64,000 nucleotides of DNA, taken from Candidatus Krumholzibacteriota bacterium. Its GTDB lineage: Bacteria; Krumholzibacteriota; Krumholzibacteriia; Krumholzibacteriales; Krumholzibacteriaceae. Shown here piece by piece: positions 45,229 through 53,565 of this stretch. The notes beneath the pieces are model-generated. The model was not told where the DNA came from. It searched no databases and was given only the letters and a program-made list of their open reading frames with translations. How positions within the stretch are numbered: position 1 is the stretch's first letter; each line of letters begins with the position of its first letter. The DNA is taken from the NCBI GenBank assembly GCA_016932415.1, contig JAFGCX010000026.1, forward strand, positions 1 to 64,000. The letters run 5' to 3'. The position numbers and the translations under genes were made by a program.

Positions 45229-46305
45229 CTATTTTTCGACCGCAGCGCCGATAAAGATACGTGATAATGCCTTTACAGCTATTGCCTCAAGCCGTATGAT
45301 CCACGGCGGAAACCCGAAAAGCAACCTTCGCCCTTGCACCGTTCTTGACAATCGGTTGTTGGTAAATATTATAGTCCATGCGAGGGAATGGAAGATATTA
45401 AAAAAGCCGCTTAAACTGATCTCTGACCTGCTTCCCGTAAACCTGGCTGCCACGACGCGCGCCCCCGTCCGGTTGCTGAAAGCTTCGATCGCCGAGAAAG
45501 ATCTCCTGTATCGCTTCGTCCCGAAATATTCCGCTGTAACGGTCTTTTTATTCACCATCTTATTCATCAGGAAGGTTCCCGCCTCTGTCCAGCAGACGTA
45601 CGCTGAGTGCTTGATATCCTTCTTCCTGTATTCTCCCGTGAAGATATCCCCCACTGCGATATCGGCATCGGCGGCGAGATGTTCATCGCACCACAGGCAT
45701 CGTGGCATCAGGTCGATGCCGGCTATCCTGTAGCTGTTCAACATCGCGAAGGGGATCGTCGTGGAATCTCCGTCAGTGAGGTCGATGATGACTTCACCGC
45801 TTACATGCCCCCTCCGGACACTGACAGAGGTGACTTCAGAAGTTGTTATGCCGTATTTGCAAAAAAAATCATCGTATAGTGAACCGTTCACCGTTCCACG
45901 GCAGAAAAGGCCTATGATATACCGTATTCTTTTTTTCAGGCCGGGTCTTGTCGAAAGGTATTCCCGAAGGGCGCGTACCTGGCAGGGCAGCGCGACAACA
46001 GCGAATCTGCCCTCTTTATCCCCGAGGCGCGCAGCTTCCTTAAGGACCGGAGTCTCTATATAAGAACTTCCAGCGCATCGAAGAACAGAATCCCTGTCAG
46101 TGGCAAGTTCTGTCTGCCCTTTGATATGGCCATCGATCGAGACTATCCTTGATACGAGAGCGCCATCGATCTCGCCAGACTCGATCAGATCGATGAGGAT
46201 AGCAGAGACAATCCCTCCCGAGGAGGCCGGGGCGCGGATGCCGGCTTCTGTGGCATAACCGGCGTAAATCTCTGCCCTGTTTATAGTTCCATCGACTTTA
46301 TCCAT
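45229..46305 (-). CDS. Coenzyme F420 hydrogenase/dehydrogenase beta subunit-like protein (FrhB/FdhB)
   Basis: A 358-residue protein with the two FrhB_FdhB domains. Features are APASSGGIVSAIL near the start, CAGSSYIETPVLKEA, ALPCQVRALREYL, FCRGTVN, and the cysteine cluster CLWCDEHLAADADIAVGD. In archaea FrhB binds FAD, an iron-sulfur cluster and F420. In bacteria, relatives without hydrogenase partners are often found next to polysaccharide pyruvyl transferases in envelope glycan clusters, as here. The exact reaction is unknown. GGAG precedes ATG 46305. Confidence 0.87.
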   Translation of the reverse strand: MDKVDGTINRAEIYAGYATEAGIRAPASSGGIVSAILIDLIESGEIDGALVSRIVSIDGHIKGQTELATDRDSVLRCAGSSYIETPVLKEAARLGDKEGRFAVVALPCQVRALREYLSTRPGLKKRIRYIIGLFCRGTVNGSLYDDFFCKYGITTSEVTSVSVRRGHVSGEVIIDLTDGDSTTIPFAMLNSYRIAGIDLMPRCLWCDEHLAADADIAVGDIFTGEYRKKDIKHSAYVCWTEAGTFLMNKMVNKKTVTAEYFGTKRYRRSFSAIEAFSNRTGARVVAARFTGSRSEISLSGFFNIFHSLAWTIIFTNNRLSRTVQGRRLLFGFPPWIIRLEAIAVKALSRIFIGAAVEK

Positions 46306-46435
46306 TTTTCTCCGAATCCTTCAGGACAAGTTTCCCGATACGATCGTAATCGAGGCCTGACGTAAAGTCCACTTGCATTTTCAAATTACCCGCTATCGGT
46401 TTTTTATTAATAATCATTACCAAATAATATTTTTA

Positions 46436-46464
46436 TTGAATAATGTTTTATCCTGTGATATAGT
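46436..46464 (+). promoter_or_regulatory. Sigma70 promoter of the secreted protein gene at 46537
   Basis: TTGAAT (46436-46441), a 17-bp spacer and TATAGT (46459-46464), within a very A+T-rich upstream stretch that could act as an UP element. The leader is about 65 nt. Confidence 0.65.
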
Positions 46465-46536
46465 TTCACATACTCGCCAGGAATGGTGCCGAGGCACCTG
46501 TGCAAAGGACATCTAACATTTTCTGGAGGTTGTTAT

Positions 46537-47253
46537 ATGAGACTGTCTGGTATAGTCTTATCGTTCTTCTCGGTTCTTCTCCTTTCAGGCATGGTAAACG
46601 CGGGCGCTCCGATTGATGGAAATTATCAATCGACCGATCTCGGTGGTCCGGTATACGTTGGGCGCTATTCCGAGGGCTGGGATTCTGGTGGCAGCGCGTT
46701 TTTGGTCGGTACGACGTTGAACGCGCAATCCTGGAGTGGGACTGAACTCGCGACACAGTGGAAGTACTGGTGCGGAACTGAAACAGGCCCCGCGGTAGTA
46801 TTGACCAATTTTGTCAACGCAAGTGGAAACGGTACAAAGACATTCATGAAAACGTTCAGCGGGGGGTATATCTGGCTGAGCGGATCGGGTCCATGGGCCA
46901 ATGGAGATCCCGAATATATCGGCACGATCAATTACTATGTCGAATTCGAGACTGTCTCGTACACCAACTGGGTCCCTGTAGCGGCGACGACAAATACGCA
47001 GGCCAACGCAAGTTTTGACGAGTATCCCAATCTGTGCATGGCTTTTTACATCGGTAACGGATCGAGGGTCGCCACGACCGAGATCGGGGAGACGATCCCC
47101 GCCGGTTACCCGGAGTTTCTTGATACCGATTGTAACGCTACCCGGACTGAAGGGGCTGTCTGGGATTTCTTCTCAGTCACCCTCTCGATCGTCGATTGCG
47201 CTGTCGATACCGAGGATGCCAGCTGGGGCAAGATAAAATCGTTGCACGAATAG
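46537..47253 (+). CDS. Secreted protein of unknown function
   Basis: About 238 residues. A clear signal peptide (GIVLSFFSVLLLSGMVNAGA) is followed by a predicted beta-rich, Gly/Ser/Thr/Trp-rich body with TDLGGPVYVGRYSEGWDSG, several Trp and Tyr, and four Cys that could form disulfides. I do not recognise the family. GGAGG precedes ATG 46537. A good promoter upstream and a hairpin terminator downstream (47290-47317) mark it as a single-gene unit, consistent with an abundantly made exported protein. Confidence 0.75.
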   Translation: MRLSGIVLSFFSVLLLSGMVNAGAPIDGNYQSTDLGGPVYVGRYSEGWDSGGSAFLVGTTLNAQSWSGTELATQWKYWCGTETGPAVVLTNFVNASGNGTKTFMKTFSGGYIWLSGSGPWANGDPEYIGTINYYVEFETVSYTNWVPVAATTNTQANASFDEYPNLCMAFYIGNGSRVATTEIGETIPAGYPEFLDTDCNATRTEGAVWDFFSVTLSIVDCAVDTEDASWGKIKSLHE

Positions 47254-47289
47254 TCGCAACGGGTACGATACAAAAGTTGAGTGAAGATG

Positions 47290-47317
47290 GAAGACCCGGC
47301 AGTTTTGCCGGGTCTTC
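47290..47317 (+). terminator. Terminator-like hairpin after the secreted protein gene
   Basis: A perfect 11-bp stem GAAGACCCGGC / GCCGGGTCTTC with loop AGTTTT, followed by ACTTTGTC, a weak T-rich tail. It would end the 46537 gene and lies 140 bp before the aspartyl protease start, which argues against any start for that gene before the hairpin. Confidence 0.65.
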
Positions 47318-47454
47318 ACTTTGTCGACCATCCGCACCGAGCTGCTCCGGGTATCGAACGTCCTTACGCTCAATATGAGCTTTCATTGCATCGACTTTTC
47401 AAGCATCATAGGGAAAACGGAGAAAAAGCAGCTGGAGCTGGCAGGGAGGCTGAC

Positions 47455-48708
47455 ATGAGAAAAAGTTATCTATCGTTTTCAGGCAGGATCATCATGGCGG
47501 TATTTCTGGCCGTCGCTTACTGTGTCGATGATTCAGTGGGAGAGCTCAAGCACCAGATCACACCTCTATTCGAATATGGAGACAGCCTTGCGGTCAAAGG
47601 GGTCGAAATATTCGATAATATCATTTATTTTCCCGTCCTGGTCAACGGCTCGGCGCCATTTATGTTCGTTCTCGATACCGGCGCGGGAAATCTCTCCGCG
47701 TTCGACCAGGGTGAAGCAGATATGCTTGGCGTTAAGTCAACGATCATCGGGGAAGGGGGAGGAGCTGGAGAGGAGATCGTCAGCTTCGGCCTTACTGATT
47801 CAGTGACCATATCCCTGCGGGGTCTTTCATTTGAGAACCGTCCCCTGGTGACTGTTCCCCTCAGGAGGCTCGACGCGCACTGGGGTAAGCGTAAGGATGG
47901 CCTGATCGGCGGCGATCTTCTTTCAACACTTGTCACAACAATAGATTATGAGAATGCGCAGGTAGTCTTCCACGACGCGGCTGCTTATCAATACATGGGC
48001 CCCGGCGAACGGATCCCGGTTATGATCGAAAACAATTTTCTTATGGTGGATGCCGAAGTGTTCACCTATGGCGCGAAAGATCATCTGGACGCGTTGTTTA
48101 TGATCGATACTGGCGTGCGGCTTTCGACCTTCAACAGTCCCTACTCGAGAAAACATGGTCTCGCCGAACAAAGCCCTGGAACGCTCTCGGGGATGATCGG
48201 TTATGGTATGGGGGGCGCGGCCGGTGGGGTTGCCGGCCGGGTCAGTGGGATCCGAATCGGTTCGATCCTCATGGAAGACCCTGTCATTTCTTTTTCGACA
48301 GATAACAGCGGAATACTCGCCGATACAAGTTTCGCGGGGATAATCGGTGCCGATATCCTGAGCCGGTTCACTGTTGTTTTCGATTACAGCCGGTCGGAGA
48401 TATTTCTCGAAAAAAACAACCGCTTCGCTGATCCGTTCGAGTTCGACATGTGCGGAATCAGGTTCAGTATGGATGGTCAGTGCTTCAACTTTCTGAATGT
48501 GTTTTCTGTTTTCAAGGATTCTCCCGCGGCCATGGCGGGGATCGAAAGTGGAGACATTGTAAGGAAGATCGACGGGATCGAGGCTGGAGATTTCACATGG
48601 GAGGAGCTCCGCGACTATCTGCGGCGTGATGGGAAGAAAGTCCGTTTTACGATCGAACGGGATGGCAGGTTGCGCGATGTCGCCGTACGATTGAAGAGGA
48701 TCGTTTGA
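47455..48708 (+). CDS. Exported aspartyl protease (retropepsin-like, two domains) with C-terminal PDZ
   Basis: About 417 residues. After a signal peptide (IIMAVFLAVAYCV) come two retropepsin-like halves, each with an active-site loop: FVLDTGAGN near Asp74 and FMIDTGVRLS near Asp218. Each is followed by a GGDLLS / IGADILS strand pair typical of the family. The C-terminus (about 335-417) is a PDZ domain with DSPAAMAGIESGDIVRKIDG. This architecture is common among periplasmic aspartyl proteases of FCB and proteobacterial lineages. GGGAGG precedes ATG 47455. The TonB-ExbB-ExbD operon follows after 148 bp. Confidence 0.88.
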   Translation: MRKSYLSFSGRIIMAVFLAVAYCVDDSVGELKHQITPLFEYGDSLAVKGVEIFDNIIYFPVLVNGSAPFMFVLDTGAGNLSAFDQGEADMLGVKSTIIGEGGGAGEEIVSFGLTDSVTISLRGLSFENRPLVTVPLRRLDAHWGKRKDGLIGGDLLSTLVTTIDYENAQVVFHDAAAYQYMGPGERIPVMIENNFLMVDAEVFTYGAKDHLDALFMIDTGVRLSTFNSPYSRKHGLAEQSPGTLSGMIGYGMGGAAGGVAGRVSGIRIGSILMEDPVISFSTDNSGILADTSFAGIIGADILSRFTVVFDYSRSEIFLEKNNRFADPFEFDMCGIRFSMDGQCFNFLNVFSVFKDSPAAMAGIESGDIVRKIDGIEAGDFTWEELRDYLRRDGKKVRFTIERDGRLRDVAVRLKRIV

Positions 48709-48856
48709 CCGGACCGCGCGATCAATCGTGGGATTTTCCGGAAAATGGAGCGGTATTGCGGTTAAAAATGAAACATCGTTGTAACTTGCGTGTTTAATAT
48801 TGCGACTGATTCAATGAAGGCTGGTCGGGCGTTCCACTGCTCCGGAAGATGACAGA

Positions 48857-49780
48857 TTGCGAAACAAAAGATTACAATTGATTGCTCTTGCAATATCGGT
48901 TGCAGCCCATCTTCTTCTGCTTATTCTTTACAGGCCGCTGGCTCTTGTCAGTTTGACGCCAGCAGATGCCGATCTGAAAGCACAATCACTTGAACCGTTC
49001 GTCTTCGATCTTGTCGAGACGCCTGACGACGCGATAAGGCGAAAACCTGATGAAGCAAAATCTGTCTCTGACAGGGACGCTCTTGCCAGAAATGAGGTGG
49101 ATCGGGAGGAATTACCAGAAGGGGAAGCTTACAGCGAAGGAGTCAGCGAGTACAGGATCTTCCAGGGCGGTTTTCCAGTACGATCAGATGGCGATCCCGC
49201 GGAGAACTCGGGACGACAACTATCGGCAGAGCGGGGAAAGGATGACCAGGCGCCCCGGCCTGAAGATAAGAATGCTTCCGATGTTGCTGAACATGTCCGC
49301 GGTGACCTGGGGGAGATATTCAGAAGCAGCAGGATATCTTCAAGGGAGGGTGGAAGCGGCGAGAAGGACCGGGGGAGAGGACCATTTACCGATGGGATCG
49401 ATTATGATCAGAGAAACGAGTCTGCCAGGGATCTTGGTGGAATAACTCTTAACACGTACAACTGGGCTTACGCCTCTTACATCCTCGAGATGAAGAGAAA
49501 ACTGCGGTCCAATACGCATCCGCCTGGGGCCTTTTCCCCCCTGGGCCTTATCGATGGACAGACTGTACTTTCTTTCAAGGTCATGCCGGATGGCCGGGTA
49601 ACTGATCTTGCCGTAATAGAGTATACGGGAGACAGGACACTGATGGAAACGAGTGTCGATGCGGTACAGAATTCATCCCCTTTCCGTCCCCTTCCTGAAG
49701 ATTTTCCTATGGAGTACCTGGAGTTGACATGGACATTCATTTTCTACGTTTACGGGAGGCAGCATGGAACTTATCAATGA
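48857..49780 (+). CDS. TonB-like periplasmic energy transducer
   Basis: A 307-residue protein with one N-terminal membrane segment (LIALAISVAAHLLLLILY, including the TonB/TolA-type SxxxH pattern), a long charged linker (about 40-190) and a C-terminal TonB/TolA-like domain (SYILEMKRKLRSN, LSFKVMPDGRVTDLAVIE, FRPLPEDFP). The start is TTG 48857 with GGAAGA upstream. It overlaps exbB by 17 bp and exbD follows, so the three form one proton-driven energiser complex. The linker is rich in Asp, Glu, Arg and Gly rather than Pro, closer to TolA-like linkers. Confidence 0.82.
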   Translation: MRNKRLQLIALAISVAAHLLLLILYRPLALVSLTPADADLKAQSLEPFVFDLVETPDDAIRRKPDEAKSVSDRDALARNEVDREELPEGEAYSEGVSEYRIFQGGFPVRSDGDPAENSGRQLSAERGKDDQAPRPEDKNASDVAEHVRGDLGEIFRSSRISSREGGSGEKDRGRGPFTDGIDYDQRNESARDLGGITLNTYNWAYASYILEMKRKLRSNTHPPGAFSPLGLIDGQTVLSFKVMPDGRVTDLAVIEYTGDRTLMETSVDAVQNSSPFRPLPEDFPMEYLELTWTFIFYVYGRQHGTYQ

Positions 49781-50432
49781 ATTCCGGAATGGAGGGATAG
49801 TCATGTATCCCCTTCTTCTCGGATCGATAATGGCCCTGGCGATCGTCATAGAGAGGGCGTTTTGTCTTAGAAAGAAGAAAGTGCTTGTCGGCGAGATCGT
49901 CTCGGCGATAGCGAAGATTGAAAACGCTGAAGACATGAAGGTCGCCGAAAGGATATGCGAAGCGAATCCAGGCCCTTTCGCCAGCATAATCCTTGTCGCT
50001 TTGAAGAATCCAGGGCTGGTCATCGATGAATTGAAGGAAGCGATCCTTGACCAGGGAAGGCAGGAGATCAGGACGCTTGAACGCGGTCTTGTCGCTCTTG
50101 AGACTATTGCCGCGGCGGCGCCGCTGCTCGGGCTGATGGGTACGGTCATAGGGATGATCAAGGTCTTCAACGTGATCTCGAAGCAGGGGATAGGACAGGC
50201 GAGTGTTCTCTCGGGAGGTATCTCCGAGGCGCTCATAACGACCGTTACGGGCCTCGCTGTCGGTATACCCGCCCTGGTTGCTTACAATTTCCTCACGAAC
50301 AAGGCTGAAAGCCTCGTCCTTGACATCGAGAAATATTCATCAGGGCTTATAAGGAATATAAGGGTGATGCGTTTGGCCGGCGTTCCTTCCGGTCCGGCCA
50401 GGGGCGTTTCGGAGGCAAGCGGATGCAGCTGA
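49764..50432 (+). CDS. exbB: ExbB/TolQ/MotA proton channel protein
   Basis: A 222-residue inner-membrane protein. There is one N-terminal membrane segment (VMYPLLLGSIMALAIVIE) and two further segments around PLLGLMGTVIGMIKVF and ISEALITTVTGLAVGIPALVAYNF, the MotA/TolQ/ExbB family core. It forms the pentamer around ExbD. GGAGGC precedes ATG 49764. It overlaps the TonB-like gene by 17 bp and exbD by 10 bp. Confidence 0.95.
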   Translation: MELINEFRNGGIVMYPLLLGSIMALAIVIERAFCLRKKKVLVGEIVSAIAKIENAEDMKVAERICEANPGPFASIILVALKNPGLVIDELKEAILDQGRQEIRTLERGLVALETIAAAAPLLGLMGTVIGMIKVFNVISKQGIGQASVLSGGISEALITTVTGLAVGIPALVAYNFLTNKAESLVLDIEKYSSGLIRNIRVMRLAGVPSGPARGVSEASGCS

Positions 50433-50836
50433 AAGAGAAATCGAAGAAGCGAGTCATTATAAGTATCACATCTCTTATCGACGTGATGTTCCTGCTGCTG
50501 ATCTTTTTCATGGTGACATCCACTTTTCTTGAACAGCCGGGGATGAAACTCGACCTGCCATCGGCGCGAAGCGCCGAGACGACCGTCACTCGCAGGCTCG
50601 TTCTTCTTATCAACGCTGAAAACGAGATCGTACTCGGAGAGCGAGCTGTTCCTGCTGACAGCCTGGACTTCTTTATGAAGGAGGCGGCGGAAGGTTCGGA
50701 AGACGGGACCCTGGTGTTAAAGGCGGACAAGACAGTACTGCACGGGACAGTCATCAGGGTGATGGACGCCGCTAAACAGGCCGGTATAAAGAGGCTTGTT
50801 GTCGGGACGAAGGAAGATAGCCGCCAGGGCAGATGA
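50423..50836 (+). CDS. exbD: ExbD/TolR biopolymer transport protein
   Basis: A 137-residue protein with a single membrane segment that carries the essential Asp in ITSLIDVMFLLLIFFMV and a small periplasmic domain with DLPSARSAE and LKADKTVLHGTVIRVMD. It pairs with ExbB to convert proton-motive force into motion of the TonB-like partner. It is the last gene of the three-gene operon, with 10-bp overlap upstream. Confidence 0.95.
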   Translation: MQLKEKSKKRVIISITSLIDVMFLLLIFFMVTSTFLEQPGMKLDLPSARSAETTVTRRLVLLINAENEIVLGERAVPADSLDFFMKEAAEGSEDGTLVLKADKTVLHGTVIRVMDAAKQAGIKRLVVGTKEDSRQGR

Positions 50837-50931
50837 TAACTGGCAGCCAAATAGTATCTCCGGAATAATGATTCCCTTGGCCGCAGATTATCAGCGTCGC
50901 CTGCATACTGCTTGTCCGACCGGAGAATGAC

Positions 50932-51531
50932 TCAGGGTCTCAACTTGAAGACCGAGAGACTCTCCCGGCAGCGATCGATCTCCCTGGACATCCCGTCGAT
51001 TTTCTTTTCAAGGGTCGCTATGGCATCCCTGGAAAGTTCCGTCCTGAGATCTGTCCAGGTTTTTTCAAGCTCCCCGAGCTGTCCATCTGCCTGGGATATT
51101 TTTTCCCGCAACGATTCGACCATCTCGCTTGCTACTTCGGCTTCTTTTTTCAGATGATCCCTCTTGCGAAATTTTATCGAAGCCGACAGATCGCCTTCAC
51201 CGACGGCCTTCAGATATGGGCGAAAGCGAAATAGCGGTCCTGCTATCCTGTGGGTGAAGAGGATGTTATGAAGCACTATCAGGACCAGGGAACCGAGCAA
51301 AGGGATCCATAGCCTGTCATGCAGGACAAGGAATTCGTGAGCGGCTGCCTGGACGCCGGGTTCGGTGATCTCACCGCCTTGAAGCCTTATTATGACGGGA
51401 ACGAACAGGGTGGTTATAAAGATGAGAACTATGATAGTAAAATGGCAGACAGCAACACCGGCGAACCTCATCTGAAGAGGATCGACGAGGACTTTTCTGT
51501 TGTAGATTCTCCACCTTTTCATTTTTTCCAT
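50932..51531 (-). CDS. HAMP-like two-TM membrane protein with coiled coil
   Basis: A 199-residue protein. Two membrane segments (VCHFTIIVLIFITTLFVPVII and LWIPLLGSLVLIVLHNILF) bracket a short periplasmic loop. A HAMP-like region follows (HRIAGPLFRFRPYLKAVGEGD) and then a C-terminal coiled coil (about 120-195). There is no kinase, cyclase or methyl-accepting signalling region. It lies 25 bp downstream of the pilin gene and is probably co-transcribed with it; similar proteins accompany pilins in deltaproteobacteria. Function unknown. Confidence 0.75.
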   Translation of the reverse strand: MEKMKRWRIYNRKVLVDPLQMRFAGVAVCHFTIIVLIFITTLFVPVIIRLQGGEITEPGVQAAAHEFLVLHDRLWIPLLGSLVLIVLHNILFTHRIAGPLFRFRPYLKAVGEGDLSASIKFRKRDHLKKEAEVASEMVESLREKISQADGQLGELEKTWTDLRTELSRDAIATLEKKIDGMSREIDRCRESLSVFKLRP

Positions 51532-51556
51532 CTGCCTGCCTCGTTTCTCGATTGGC

Positions 51557-51970
51557 CTACTCTCCAGAGACGATATCGTCGAGAAGCATGTGATCGCCTC
51601 GCCCTCTCAGCATATACCCGCCCCCAGGAAGATTATAGATACTGATATCTCCGGGATCTGCCGGATCAGCGTTCCAGAGGACCTGGGTCGGCTGATTGGT
51701 AAAAGGATTATCGGGGTACTGGCCGCCAGGTAAAAGAATCAAAAAAGCCGCTTCGTCGGCTGCCTGGGGATAATTGCCAAGCTGATCGACTGAAAATGTT
51801 TCCATAGCCAATCGAATAGTATGCATGTTTTCCTGGACAACGGCGTTTTTCGCCTTTTTCGTGAATTTCATATAGTTCGGTATCGCTATCGCTGCGATGA
51901 TCCCTATGATCACCACCACGAACATCAGTTCGATCAGAGTAAAACCCTTCGAATCATTCCTGACAAGCAT
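51557..51970 (-). CDS. Type IV pilin-like protein
   Basis: A 137-residue prepilin. The type III leader ends KGFTLIEL, so cleavage occurs after Gly and the mature protein starts with Phe, with the conserved Glu at position 5. A hydrophobic helix MFVVVIIGIIAAIAIPNY follows, then an alpha/beta pilin head with a short C-terminal domain and no Cys pair. I chose ATG 51970, since the longer reading adds 32 residues before a normal leader. No pilus assembly gene is nearby. Confidence 0.9.
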   Translation of the reverse strand: MLVRNDSKGFTLIELMFVVVIIGIIAAIAIPNYMKFTKKAKNAVVQENMHTIRLAMETFSVDQLGNYPQAADEAAFLILLPGGQYPDNPFTNQPTQVLWNADPADPGDISIYNLPGGGYMLRGRGDHMLLDDIVSGE

Positions 51971-52087
51971 ACCTTTTCGAATACCTTCCTTTGGAAACCG
52001 TCGATATAGCCCGGTTTCAGCCCTTTCAATGATAGGATTGAAAGAAACATGCCATAAAAGGGTCATGACGGAAGTTGGGTATAAATG

Positions 52088-52116
52088 ATTATAAGATAGT
52101 GAGTTGCGTAGTCTTA
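52088..52116 (-). promoter_or_regulatory. Candidate promoter of the pilin gene
   Basis: On the minus strand, TAAGAC (52116-52111), a 17-bp spacer and a perfect TATAAT (52093-52088). The leader to ATG 51970 would be about 110 nt. Confidence 0.45.
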
Positions 52117-52226
52117 AAAAGCAATGGATATGTCAGGATACAGACTGTCGGTAGTAAAATCGAAAAATTCAATCTTACACTGCAATCATAAACGTTATGC
52201 CGTTGCCCGCATTAATCTGTGAACGG

Positions 52227-53336
52227 TCACTCCAGCTGAAAACCGGCATGGCAGAGATCATAATCGGTCTTGTTTGCATAAATGACATGTATCTTGTCTC
52301 CGGCATCTATAGCGACGGCGAGTTCGTTTCCGCCGATTTCCGTAGACAGGGCGGTATTTACCCAGGAACCGCTTTTATTTGTAGCATAGTTCAGGATATT
52401 CGTTCCATATTCCCCGAAAAATACGTGAGCGTATCCTCCGCTGTCCAGAGCTATACAGGGTCTTGTCCATCCCGCGACGGATTTCAACGTGACGGCGGAA
52501 TTGGCGCTACCGTCCGAATATTGCAGGGTATTGTCCGTACTGTTCCAGAAGACTATGTTTGCCGCATCAGATATCTTATTGACAGCGATCGCTGGAGTCC
52601 AGCCGGTGTCTGGCTCATAGGGATATGAATCGGAACCTTCCAGCGTGAAAACGTTCCATGAACCGGTGATGAAGGCGTAGCGCAGGTTATGGTGCCCCGC
52701 GAAATTGAATATTACATGGGGATTATCGGAACTGTCGAAGTCTATATCGCAATCGGAATTAATCCATTCATCGGCCAGGATGATCGACCCTTCCCATGCA
52801 GCGCCTGATGGTTTGCAGGCGTACCTGATGTCGCTGTACGAGCCGTCATCGAAAGCGCAGTGGATGTCTCCATCGCTGTCAGATACTATGCAACATGATC
52901 CACCGCCCTCCATCCACATATCCTCACTGGTCCACGCGCCCGATTCGTCGGTGGCGGTAGATATGCCGTCATAACTTGAATATACAGTATGGACCTTGCC
53001 GTTCCCGTCAACGGCGATGTCGTTCTGCACTCCCGCGCTGTTTCCATCATCCTCGGCGATGAGTGTAGATACCCAGCTTCCCGATCTGTTCGTGATGAAT
53101 TGAAGCCCCGTATTGAAGTCATACGCGCTTATATATAGCTTGCCGTTTGCGTCTATCGCGACGTTTATCTCGCCATTTGCGAAATTACCGCTTTTGACCA
53201 ACTCAGTTGACCACCCGGATTCGTCATCATCGCCGGGCCCTGCGGGATTCGATGACCCGGAATCACCCGAACAGCCCTGAAGAACCAGCGTGGACATCAG
53301 GATGAACATTGAAATTGCCATGGATCTGTTGAACAT
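52227..53336 (-). CDS. Lipoprotein with beta-propeller-like repeats
   Basis: About 369 residues. The lipobox LVLQGC follows a hydrophobic signal (MAISMFILMST). After a short Asp/Gly-rich linker, repeated segments of about 45-50 residues carry Gly-Ser-W and D-x-G-x-(I/V)-H-x-(V/I)-(Y/F) motifs (NGKVHTVYSSYDG, DGDIHCAFDDG, SDNPHVIFN, SGGYAHVFFG, GDKIHVIYANK). These resemble BNR/sialidase-like propeller blades without catalytic residues. GGAGG precedes ATG 53336. It is divergent from the fibre-like protein gene. The ligand is unknown. Confidence 0.8.
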   Translation of the reverse strand: MFNRSMAISMFILMSTLVLQGCSGDSGSSNPAGPGDDDESGWSTELVKSGNFANGEINVAIDANGKLYISAYDFNTGLQFITNRSGSWVSTLIAEDDGNSAGVQNDIAVDGNGKVHTVYSSYDGISTATDESGAWTSEDMWMEGGGSCCIVSDSDGDIHCAFDDGSYSDIRYACKPSGAAWEGSIILADEWINSDCDIDFDSSDNPHVIFNFAGHHNLRYAFITGSWNVFTLEGSDSYPYEPDTGWTPAIAVNKISDAANIVFWNSTDNTLQYSDGSANSAVTLKSVAGWTRPCIALDSGGYAHVFFGEYGTNILNYATNKSGSWVNTALSTEIGGNELAVAIDAGDKIHVIYANKTDYDLCHAGFQLE

Positions 53337-53455
53337 CTCTGCCTCCTGGTACAAGTGCTTACCGGTAGAACGCAACTTTTGTACCATTTTGGCGATTAAT
53401 TATTTTGCCTGTATCAGGAATCATCGTACCTGCATCCCCTCTTTATTGGTCTTTT

Positions 53456-53485
53456 TTGGACTTTTTTATTTTCTTATGAGATAAT
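53456..53485 (+). promoter_or_regulatory. Candidate promoter of the fibre-C10 peptidase operon
   Basis: TTGGAC (53456-53461), an 18-bp spacer and GATAAT (53480-53485), upstream of the three-gene unit 53566-58660. GAGGAGG lies just before ATG 53566. Confidence 0.5.
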
Positions 53486-53565
53486 GTGTGCGTGATCAGC
53501 GGATTTTTTGGGGCTTATAAAAATAAAAAAGGTGATTCATTTCGTTTACATCGAGGAGGTCAGGA

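Noticed and set aside
47281-47454. Start of the aspartyl protease at 47281
   Set aside because: The interval contains the terminator hairpin of the preceding gene and lacks a signal peptide; ATG 47455 has both a ribosome-binding site and a signal peptide.
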